Shown here: positions 30,149 to 41,500 of the stretch, piece by piece
How the letters are laid out: each line of letters starts with the position of its first letter
Position numbering within the stretch: position 1 is the first letter of the stretch
Position numbers and translations under genes: made by a program
Source: Branchiostoma floridae
Lineage: Eukaryota > Chordata > Leptocardii > Amphioxiformes > Branchiostomatidae
NCBI RefSeq assembly: GCF_000003815.2
Contig: NC_049994.1
Coordinates: 5,803,640 to 5,867,639 of the forward strand
DNA length: 64,000 bases
Reading direction: 5' to 3'
Notes under the pieces: model-generated
The model's input: only the letters and a program-made list of their open reading frames with translations
The model's database searches: none
Told to the model about the DNA's origin: nothing

Positions 30149-31036
30149 CAGTGGCACTAGTCTTGTAGATATATCATTCAGCACCAAGGACAGGGGCACT
30201 AGTCTTGTAGCTTTATCATTCAGCACCAAGGACAGGGGCACAAGTCTTGTAGCTATATAATTCAGCACCAAGGACAGGGGCACCAGTCTTGTAGCTATAT
30301 CATTCAGTACCAAGGATATGGGCACCAGTCTTGTTGGTGTTTCATTCAGTACCAAGGATATGGGCACCAGTCTTGTTGGTGTTTCATTCAGCACCAAGGA
30401 CAGGAGCACTAGTCTTGTAGCTTTATCATTCAGCACCAAGGACAGGGGCACCAGTCTTGTTGGTTTATTTCATTCAGCACCAAGTACAGGGGCACCAGTC
30501 TTGTGGCTATATCATTCAGCACCAAGGACAGGGGCACCAGTCTTGTTGCTATATCATTCAGCACCAAGGACAGGAGCGCCAGTCTTGTAGCTATATCATT
30601 CAGCACCAAGGACAGGGGCACCAGTCTTGTAGATATATCATTCAGCACCAAGGACAGGGGCACTAGTCTTGTAGCTATATCATTCAGCACCAAGGACAGG
30701 GCCACTAGTCATGTAGCTATATCATTCAGGACCAAGGACAGGGGCACTAGTCTTGTAGCTATATCATTCAGCACAAAGGACAGGGGCACCAGTCTTGTAG
30801 CTATATCATTCAGGACCAAGGACAGGGGCACCGGTCTTGTTGGTGTATCATTCAGCACCAAGGACAGGGGGAGCAGTCTTGTAGCTATATCATTCAGCAC
30901 CAAGGACAGGGGCACAAGTCTTGTAGCTATATCATTCAGCACCAAGGAAAGGGGTACCAGTTTTGTAGCTATTTCATTCAGCACCAAGGACAGGGGCACC
31001 AGTCTTGGTGTGTCGTTCAGTACCAGAGACTGGGGC
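30149..31036 (+). repeat. 42-bp satellite with RE1/NRSE-like core, block 2
   Basis: About 21 further units continuous in sequence and orientation with block 1. The LINE insertion at 29430-30148 separates them. Edge units (30990-31036) decay: TTCAGTACCAGAGACTGGGG. Confidence 0.95.
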
Positions 31037-31040
31037 ATAA

Positions 31041-32343
31041 GCCTCGAAACTCTAGCCTTTCGTCCCTTGTTTGTTGTACACTACTACGGACCCCAGTCGT
31101 GGAAGAACTGGTGTCTGCCCGTTAACTGCAAAACCGACTTCGCGCCTGTGGACGGCCCAATACCTGTCTGAGCCATGGAGGTCCTATCGGCTTGTTTTCC
31201 ACTGCCGTGTACGTCGCAGGTGTGAAGTATCCCCTATCACATCCCCGTTTTCCAGTGTCCATTTCAAAAAGGCCCGTACATCACTAGCGAAGCGTCTCGC
31301 ATTCCCATATTTGGCCATTTCGCTACGTGATGGGTTCTCATTGGGTTTATCATGCACTTCTATTTCCGACATACAACATATCAAACATTGGCACATGTGA
31401 CATCGCAGATTAGAAAATCAAATAAAAATGCCTGTCACTGTAAACCACAAAAGGAAAACTTTATTCCAAATAATGAATCGATCATTAGACAACATGTTGT
31501 CATGATTGGTTGAATTGGATAAGTAAAGCAATGGAGCCGTATGCGTCCTAACTTTGCAATAGTTGCAATGTCTGTTAAACTTTCTATGCAAGAGGAACAA
31601 TTTTATTGTTATCTTTTTTTAAGGCCTAAAACTCTCAAAAGCTACTTTCAAAATCATTAGGGAGCTTTGTCAGAGGATACACACTCATCGATACACAGTT
31701 GTACAGATTGAAACTACGTTGCATGCATATTTTGATTGTACCAGTAAAACAATTAAAGGTTGCATGTTACATGTTTACAGGTGCTAAGGTCTCATCATAC
31801 ACTAAGAAGCAGCAAATTATCAACAACACTGATCAAACGCAAGACACAATACCACTATATAATTGATCAATTGATATCATCATATACCCCTCTGGAACAA
31901 AGACTATGCAAATATCGTACAGAGAACAAAAGTTATTCTGTAATAGAATGTGGTTTGTATAGAGAAAAGAGAAATGAACTGTATAGGCTTGTACAGAATC
32001 TATTTCCCTATTTCATACACTTAAGTTCTGTAGAAAAACCACCAGTATTCCTAAACTAGACAAACCATCAATCATAAAACATATCAGTTCTTTTATCTCC
32101 ATTATAACTAACAAGTGAGGAAAAGTTTGATTTATTACGATACTTTTATCTTGTATCTGTTAAATGTTTTTCTTCAACATGTCTTATTGTGAAGACATTT
32201 TGCCCGGTGTGGCAAAAATGTGCAATAAAGGCCTCATTCTATATTCAGTGATGCAACGCATACGCTTAAAAATCTATTGCATATCCATTGACATTGTCTT
32301 TGGCTCTTTCTGATTGAATAAAGAACGCTTTCAAATTACAGGC
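31041..32343. other. Intergenic stretch with a possible LINE remnant
   Basis: No complete gene. 31760-32059 (plus) has a frame with ECGLYREKRNELYRLVQNLF after a Cys-containing segment, which recalls the zinc-knuckle tail after a LINE reverse transcriptase, followed by AATAAA at 32223 and 32317. Too short and decayed to classify. Confidence 0.3.
32131..32136 (-). terminator. Candidate polyadenylation signal of the subtilase gene
   Basis: Minus-strand AATAAA about 210 nt after the predicted TAA at 32344-32346. Confidence 0.3.
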
Positions 32344-32534
32344 TTACTTATTTACTTGTATGATCTGACGAACCAGATGCTTGAAATGTTCCGGTCCCTT
32401 CCTGAACAGCTTGTTGGGGTTGAGGATACCGTGTCCCCGGTCCGGGGTGTGCCGGCCGCGTCTGGAGCAGGCCCCGCGCAGGAGCTCTCTCATCACCGGG
32501 TTACTCTGGATGTCCCTCCTCATCTCCTCACCAC
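32344..32534 (-). CDS. Subtilase last exon: end of domain 2
   Basis: 191 nt, enters in phase 1, TAA at 32344-32346. It contains QSNPVMRELLRGACSRRGRH and DRGHGILNPNKLFRKGP, parallel to 34466-34660. A GTAAAT six codons... more exactly at the third last codon position (CAA/GTAAAT) could be a donor to a further exon, so the end is not certain. Confidence 0.8.
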
Positions 32535-35500
32535 CTGCAATGTCGTTATAAAAATGTTAATGATAATGATAATAATGATAATAATAATGATAATGATGAT
32601 GATAATGATAATAAATCACAATTATGCTGTTCTTTGTGTTTTAAGTCGCTCTAGTAAGAGCACTATTCTGCAGTGTCTAAGGCCTATGTCACATTTCCAA
32701 ATCGGGGCCCGGCCGGGTAGCTTTCAAGAACAAAAAGTATAATATAAAAGAAACCAAACTACACAAGACAAAGAGAATAGTCGTGGGCATTATCTGTGNN
32801 NNNNNNNNNNNNNNNNNNNNNNNNNNNNNNNNNNNNNNNNNNNNNNNNNNNNNNNNNNNNNNNNNNNNNNNNNNNNNNNNNNNNNNNNNNNNNNNNNNCA
32901 TGTTCATCCGGTTTTGTCTGGTTTATAGCTGTACTTGTGTTGTACTGTCAGTTCGTTCTAGCGACGCTGAAGAAGAGTGATGGATGTCACTCGAAACGTC
33001 CGGACGTAAATCTCCGTTTTATATTCAGTCGTATACATGTATATAGAGATTGAAAATATTCGTACTAAAGAACGAAGATACTCATGTCAAGATAACATAT
33101 ACTCAAGCAATTGCAACTGGACAGACTTTCGCCAGTGACTGAGCAAGCTTAGTTCACTGTGACAGGTATTTAACGAAAGGTTGTGGATGCTAACTGAAGC
33201 TTTCCAAAAATCTACAGTAGATTTGATTGAGCAACTGTCATGTAGTGTAGTTACTATTACCTGGATGTCTAACCTTCATTTACGAACAATACTAACTTCT
33301 AATAAGTCTTCCATTATCGGTATAATAAGACGCTTATGAGTGATCTTACCCTGCCTTTCTGCATAGCCTTGGACACAGCTCTGAGCGTGTTGAGGTTGAA
33401 CTTCTCGAACCCGACTTGGATGAGGACAACATCAGCATTATGAATATTGACTGCCTCATTGATATCGTTAGCAATGTTCGGTTTGGATTGCTTGGAGTTT
33501 GCGACCTCAGCAACAACATACTGTGTGTGCCCAGGCGCAAAGTCCAACACCCTGGTAGAACATGGCTCATCATCGGGCAGATAACTTTTCTTAGCAACGA
33601 TGTTAAGTTGCTCCGGATTGGCCAACTTTCCACCAATCACAGCGATAGTGACTTTTGTTTCAGGTTTGAGTGTGGACTTGCCAATCTTCTGCAACTTAGA
33701 ATGAAGTTTGGCTGCTGTGTCTTCAGGTTCTCCAGATTTAACTTTCTGCTCGCGCTCGGAGATGTCCAGGCGGCCCTGGTTGTCTAGTTGTTCGTCTGCA
33801 GGGACTGAAGCTGCAACAAAATGACCACAAGATTCCTGTCAACGTTGGGGAATTTTCCTAAAGATATTCCCATCTCTTCACTGTCCCCACTTTCTTTACC
33901 TTAGTCAATGACTATGATGTATGTAGACACAGCATCGTGTAGTCAGAAGGAACTTGCGGTGTGATCACATTAGTAGTTGTACGATTTTAATGTTGTGCGA
34001 TGTTCACCAGGTTGTGACAGAACCAACCTGCCCCGACAATGATCTAAGACAACCTTTCTGTAAAAAGACAGCTTAACTTCGACACATGTACGACTATTCC
34101 AAGAATGCTGTCAGGTTGCGATCTTATGACGATCTTGCGACGAATATGACCAGGTAATTAGTCATTAATTCTAGTCACAAATTAGACAATTGCGCACATA
34201 TATTATGAAAAAAAAGAACTTCATGAAAGAATGACTAAACTTTACAGGACCAATAGTTAGAAGCATTGGGACTGATTCCGCCAGCCTTGTTTATGGAAAA
34301 GTCCCATCTATTTCCGGGACGTTCAATATCGGATCCTCGTGACTGCAGCAACGCGTCGTAAGTGGCAGATAACCTGTGTCACCCCTCGTCTCTGCTCAAT
34401 ATCGGACACATATTTTAGTTGTCCCATGTAAAGTAATCTATAAACCTTACGTTGATGAGAACTACCTTTGGTAAGGGGTTGATATTCAGCAGTGATTTCC
34501 TCCACAGTCTGACGGAACTGCTCATCCGGGAAGAGCTGCAGGGGGTCCAGGATGCCGTGCCCGTGGTCCTCGCTGTGGTCGCCTGGTTCCGAGGCTATCT
34601 CCCGCAGGATGTGCCGCATCACCGCGTTGTTAGACACGGCGGTACGGAGAGGTTCTCCGCCTTAACGGGAAGAAGAAAAAAAGATGTCTGCAAAGTTGCA
34701 TTGCGTAGTTGCCAATGGGTTTGGTAACGTTATATGTAAATGAGATGACGTCATTGTTAGTGACGTGCATCTTCAGTCAGTCTGCCACTTGGACTCCGCC
34801 ATGTTGGCTGTAAATAAATGCTGCACCGCTAGGTGTACTTTCGCGCTTCTGAGTTGTTCCATCAGTATCCTTTTTGAGGTGCGTAATTATTGGCCCTCCA
34901 GTATGAGTGATGCGGAAATCGTCGTCTGGAGCCTAAAGTCACCTATGTGCTAAAGCGACCATCCTGAGGCAGATGCCTAATTCCACAGAAAGCAGAAAAC
35001 TTGTCGATGGGCGGGTGGGTGGGACGCTTCAGGCTCCAGACTTTGCCGGAGGGCCAGCACACAGAAGAATGATATATTCATGCGCGCATCTCTTATTTAT
35101 AGGGGGAGTGACGTCATACTTTTCGGGCCAATCATTGTGCACCTCAAATAGTATCCTTTTTGAGGTGCGTAATTATTGGCCCTCCAGTATGAGTGATGCG
35201 GAAATCGTCGTCTTCCGCCTTTGCCATCTCTGGCTATTGAGCCCTTCCTTTTCCCTTTGAACCCCTTAACTTTGTACCTGTATCAGTATCTATAATTAGT
35301 ATAGATATCTAGCTAACGTAACCGCCCTTCAGCGTAATGCATCAACGTGTCTGTGTCTGTATACATCAACGCGTTCGTATCTGGATCTATCTGGCTAATA
35401 TAACATTCCTTTGGAAGAACGCTTGTCATCCGCTCCCTCTATACCTCTTTCACCACACCCTTTCTCATTATTCTCTCTCAACTCCCCATCTCTCATTTCC

Positions 35501-38500
35501 CCTCGCTCAACTCCCTTCTCTCGTGTAATTCCTTTCTCATCTTACTTCTCACACTGCCTCTCCCTTGTACGGTACCCACTCTCCAACAACCCAACACTCA
35601 TATATAGCCCACTCTCATTTTTTGCTGCACGACAAACAAAATGGAGGAAGCAACGCAAAATTGTTATCTCAAAACCGTTCCTCTACGATCACTCGAAGGA
35701 TGAACGATAAGGAGACGGCCAAGCCCAGTTCTGAATTATCCGCGTTAGAGGTAAAACAAAACTATTTTTCCCTCGCATCGCAGGACCATTTGTCTTGAGC
35801 CTCGACTGTCTCTATGCCCAACGGCCCCCAGCCTTATCCAACCTCAACCTTCAAGCATCCGCTTAACGATGCTGATCCCCAACCTTTCAGAGGACGGAGA
35901 CGCTCATATTTGCCACTCCTCCTGCTTAATAAACTCGACCCACCGAAGCAACAATATGGAAAGACACCAGGCTTGCACAAGTGGAGTGCAAAACTGTTCC
36001 AAACGCCCACCGCGACCTGGAAGATGCATAATGCCCAAAAAGTATTATTCTGAGTCCGGACGACCTCTCAACAGTTCAAACACGAAATTCTTTTTCCTCA
36101 ATAGAGATAGCGGTAAGCCCAAGATGGAATCAAAAGGCATAGTGTTCCACATAATAGCTTCGATGTTGGGATCCGGCGTAAAATCTGTAAGGGTACTTGT
36201 GTCGGCTGATTCAACTCAGTCAGTGAAGCGACAGCTGGAGATGATAAATCCGTCTAATACAATAGCGAAGTAACACCTTACGGTATCCAGCCTACGATTT
36301 CTTACAAGGTTTCCGACCTAGAAAAGTTCTCCCTAACTTCTTTAATACCAGTCTGAGCCACTTTAGTCTTATTACCAAAATTGTATCAACCAAAAGAGTG
36401 TTCTTATCCATGTCTAGCTTTGATGCTTCAATTATGGTACACGATCTCGGAGTGCAATACAGAGAAACGCCCCTAGGCGTCTCAAATCGAAAGCTAACAG
36501 GAGGAGCTCATGTGACCACTCCAAAGTCCCTGTCACACAAGCATATGTGGCGATAGGGAGTATACGTGCCTGGCAAAGGCGCATATCACAACATCTGATA
36601 TCCTTGCGGTTCCACACTGGATGTCTTAGTCTACCAAATGCAGAGGCGCCCAAGAGCAATCATTCTCTTTGCGTCGTTTTAGTACTATGTACAACACTTC
36701 CCAGGAAAACAAACTCAGATTTTCACAACTATTGTGACCTCTATGGAAAAGATTTCTTTAACTATTTACCCGAGATGACTTCTCACTTGCAGCATTTCCT
36801 TTTCGAGCCCCTTTTCTTACATGCGACTTCAAGCTCACTTGTCGAGAACTGCAATTTGCTGAATATTGTCGCTGAAAAGTCTCGGGCTGGGACGAAAATT
36901 AAGTATAGAGCAGAGTGGACTCATTCCTCAGCCAACCGCCATCTATCACACCACAGTCATCTCTCAGTAAGACATTTGGACCCGCATGTCTCCAGTTTTA
37001 AAACACTTTTATTCAGTTATGCCAAACTGTTTACGAAATGTGAATAAAGAGACTCTTTTTACACAACCAATGCTTTATTCACACCGACGTTTCGGTGACC
37101 GTCTGTTACCTTCTTCGGGGCAATTCTGACTGGTTCACATTGTACTGCAGGACAGGTGTCGCTGCTCACAGTTCAGATGCGGTCACAAAACAAAAAGTAT
37201 TTACATATGTACAGACAGCTTTGATGCACACATTTACAATGCGGTCCCAAACGTAAAGGAGTGTAATACATCCATAACACAATCAGTTGTCAATTAACGA
37301 TGAATTGATGTAACGTTGTTTTTTTTTTTTTCTACTTCTTAAGAATATTGTCCCACACGTGGTTAAGGAATGTGTTTCTTGCGTACTGCCTAGAAAATTC
37401 GCACTTGCATACCTTCCAGTGTAATATGCCTTGCCCTTGGTACCTATTTAGTGCGACCGTCCTTATATATCAATGCAATTCAATGCCTTCTCGATCTCAT
37501 GGCGATATGATTTCTGGCTTGCGGTCTTCAAAACCTTTTACGGCGAAGTACGAGTACGTTTTCCTTCCTAAAACATCCACCGTGAGCTCCATATTCTTCT
37601 GCGGCACTTCCTGTGCCTGCCTGGGTATTTCAATTTCGTAAACTCACGGAGGTTTTAAATTTGGTTGAGTTCAATGTGAAGACGCTGGTGCCCCCTCTCT
37701 GTGTATGAACGGAACTGAACTGAACCGAGATCAATATCTTCCCGCGACACTCGCCGGTGCCTGCCCGGGTCTTACCAACTTCGTGAGCTCTACCCGCGAC
37801 ACTCGTCGGTGCCTGCCCGGGTCTTACCAACTTCGTGAGCTCTACCCGCGACACTCGCCGGTGCCTGCCCGGGTCTTACCATCTTCGCGAGCTCTACCCG
37901 CGACACTCGCCGGTGCCTGCCCGGGTCTTACCATCTTCGCGAGCTCTACCCGCGACACTCGCCGGTGCCTGCCCGGGTCTTACCATCTTCGCGAGCTCTA
38001 CCCGCGACACTCGCCGGTGCCTGCCCGGGCCTTACCATGGCCATCTTCGTGAGCTCTACCCGCGACACTCGCCGGTGCCTGCCCGGGCCTTACCATCTTC
38101 GTGAGCTCTACCCGCGACACTCGCCGGTGCCTGCCCGGGCCTTACCATCTTCGTGAGCTCTACCCGCGACACTCGCCGGTGCCTGCCCGGGTCTTACCAT
38201 CTTCGCGAGCTCTACCCGCGACACTCGCCGGTGCCTGCCCGGGCCTTACCATGGCCATCTTCGTGAGCTCTACCCGCGACACTCGCCGGTGCCTGCCCGG
38301 GCCTTACCATCTTCGTGAGCTCTACCCGCGACACTCGCCGGTGCCTGCCCGGGCCTTACCATCTTCGTGAGCTCTACCCGCGACACTCGCCGGTGCCTGC
38401 CCGGGTCTTACCGTCTTCGTGAGCTCTACCCGCGACACTCGCCGGTGCCTGCCCGGGTCTTATAATCTTCGTGACGTGTGGCGGGTGGACAGCGCGAAGC

Positions 38501-41500
38501 GTTGAAGCTGTCCTTGTGCCACTCAAGTGTCCGGAAAGGCGAGGAGGAGGAGGGGCGGTCTAAGAGAGACTGCCCGGCTGTCATTCTCGCGCCACCACTT
38601 GCTGCTCCGTCTTCTGTCTTACCTGCCGAAACTTCTTACAAGAGTCGTTTCGTGTGGGGAAGAACGTCACGCGTGAACCAACACGTCCCGGTTCCTGAGA
38701 ACTATGCGGAAACAAAAATACAATTATCGATACCGCTGACGAAATTACCGCAAAGTCCAATCGTAACAACATCCACACCATACGCACTCGAAATCCCCCC
38801 GCCTAGCGCTCAAAGGAGGGCAAGCCCCGATAACATGAACAGTCCTAGGCCATGCGTGCTCCCCGTACATACACGTTCAACAACCAAACGCTAAGCTTGG
38901 TAAAAATAGGCCACGCACACGACAATCACCTTACGTACGGGCAACACCCACGCAATCCAAAAAGTTAAACTTGACAAACGAAAACGTATAACAATAACAT
39001 GTACGTAACAAAAACCACGCTCTAGAAACGCTGGCAGTCTGCATTACTACCTCGCCCACGAGGAGGATGGCGGCGGGTTTCAATTCCTGAAAAGAACTCC
39101 AAAAATGGTAGCCATAGTGAGTCCCGATGCCATGACAGTGCTATCCTAAGATCCTGCATAAAACCATACACACGAAATAAATATAAAGATTTAAAGAAAA
39201 TGACAAGAAAATGGAGAAGCTCTAGATCTGTAATGGACCTCCTCACTGTATGGAGGCGTTCGTAGAATTCCCTGGTAGAGGATGGATGCAGATTGTGATT
39301 TCAGTCACGGCGGTACTGTGAGAGTATCCATCTTGCTTCTTTGTCCGGGGTTTCGAACCACGTGTCTGCGTATCACTAGAATATACACAAAAATCAGAAA
39401 ATGACAAGAAAATGACGAAACTCTCGGTCTGTACTAGTCCTCCACACTGTATGAAGGCGTTCGTAAAATTCCCTGATATAGGATGGAAACGGATTTTTCA
39501 TCCAGTCAAGGTAAACTGAGAGGGGATCCATTTTGTTTCTATGTCCAGGCTCTCAAACAACGTGTCTGCAAACCGCTAAAAACGTACAAAAATCAGAAAA
39601 TGACAAGAAAATGGTGAATATCTCGGTCTGTAACTTTCCTCAATAACAGACAAAAGCCTCCCTTGCCTTCCAAGGTAGAGGATGGCAACGGATTCTATTA
39701 TCCCACCACGGTGACTCAGAGGGTAGCCATGTTGCATCTCCTCGACAGCGACAGCTCTAGCATCCTGGTAACACTTTCACAAAACAAAACAAAAAACACA
39801 CACAAATAGCAAACTCCTAAACAGCACCACTAATCAGCGTCGTCAAAAGGTGGCCACAGCAAAATTCAACAGAGGATGCGAGCGTATATACTGAAAACTG
39901 AAAAGAAACATTCTAAATATTAAAGGTAGCTCTCTCCCGTCGGACCTGCATACAACGTTTACAAAGCGTTCACAAAACACTCAGCAAACAGGCAACAGAC
40001 AAAACGCGACAATGAAACTATGTGACAGTCAACCGGAAAAATTTGCAAAAACGTGAAGTTCTTCCGTACGGCAGAAACATGACTCTGCGAGCCCTGCAAC
40101 AGGCCTAGACTACAGATATCAAACATGTCTCACCACAACACCATACCACAAAATGAACAAGTAAATGTCCAGACCGGGCTCAGATAAAATTTCCTGTGTT
40201 CAACCAAACCTTGCGTGGTACCGTGTATCTCTGATACAATACTCGGGGGAGTACGAGCTGCCGTCACGAGCTTGAGCTGCGGCACCGCATCGTGTAGTAG
40301 CGAGTCTCCCGCCGGTATTCTCGTGGCCTTTTCCCGGCAACGACGTGGCTTTTTTCCCGGCAAGTTTTCTGCGCTGGGGCGATGACGGACGCACGCTGCT
40401 GGCGTCAGACGAGCCGGAGGGCCAGCACACAGAAGAATGATATATTCATGCGCGCATCTCTTATTTATAGGGGGAGTGACGTCATACTTTTCGGGCCAAT
40501 CATTGTGCACCTCAAATAGCGTCCCTTTTGACCTGAATAGCTTAGCCTCCGTTGCAGTCTTCGAACGGGGATTTTCAACGTTGTGTAGGTTCTCTTTGGC
40601 CGGGAAAGGGAATTTGCCGAGGAAGGGAGTTTGCTGTGGAAGGGAGTTTGCCGTGATAGCGAGTCTTTGCCCCGTCCGACCGACGAACCTAGTCAACGTT
40701 GAAAATCGCAAACCAACGCCGCCCCCCCCCCCCCCCCAAATAAAAACCAGCGCCCGTTCGAAGACTGCAACGGAGGCTATGAATGGCGAATGTTCTTTGA
40801 TTATACTATCGATGACGAGGCACTGTAGAAATTCCGTTACTTGACGTGAAACAAGCGATGGACAGTAAAACACTTGGAAGATATGTCAATCAAATCAGCA
40901 TTTTGCGCTTTATCACAGTAGACCATGAAGACCATACATACGTACGCGTATACAGACTACTAACTACGTACCCAATAACATATTGAGCAGAAATCTATGT
41001 TCTCTATGCACTGGTGTCATGGCAAGGATCTACCAAAAGCACAAAATCGTGTGTAAAGGTTCACTCTCATTGCACTTGCGTCGCGCTTGCGTCACAGCTG
41101 GGTTCGAAAGATACTCAACGAATTTCAGAGATAAAGAACGAATTTTCTTACTTTTTGTGTATTTTGTCGTCTTCTAAGTCATACTTTTACGTAAATATAT
41201 TACGTTATATCTTAATTATAAAAAAATCGGAGAAAAATAACAAAATAGTGAACACAGTGAACGAACCCCGCAGTGACGCAAGCTTGACGCAAGTGCGGTG
41301 AGAGTGAAACGTTGCAGAGTGTAACATACCTACTCGCTGTGCATTTGCCAGAACGATGGCGACGATGCCAGCCACGAACGGAGCAGCAAAGGATGTTCCC
41401 TTCACCACAGAGATGGCGTTCGTCTCCCCTCCCTTCCCCGGCGTTGCCGAACGGATCTCCCCTGGTCCCAGGATGTCCAGCTCCCTCCCCACCGGAGTGA

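Larger units (their letters stand above)
35045..40519. repeat. 5.3 kb segment bounded by identical 107-bp direct repeats
   Basis: 35045-35151 and 40413-40519 are the same 107 bp (GCCGGAGGGCCAGCACACAG to TGCACCTCAAATAG) in the same orientation. The interior has a pyrimidine-rich stretch (35423-35580), short ORFs of unknown nature, the 52-bp minisatellite and the 199-bp repeats. It sits in the subtilase intron. It could be a degraded LTR-type element or a segmental insertion; no pol motifs were seen. Confidence 0.5.

Noticed and set aside
28127-31171. Long ORFs of 87 to 336 codons on both strands of the 42-bp satellite
   Set aside because: The unit length is a multiple of three, so open frames arise on both strands without selection. 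Only the LINE part on the minus strand has real protein motifs.
40130-40873. 247-codon minus-strand ORF
   Set aside because: It spans the 107-bp repeat and a palindromic MITE, contains a poly-Gly run from a C-tract, and shows no domain.
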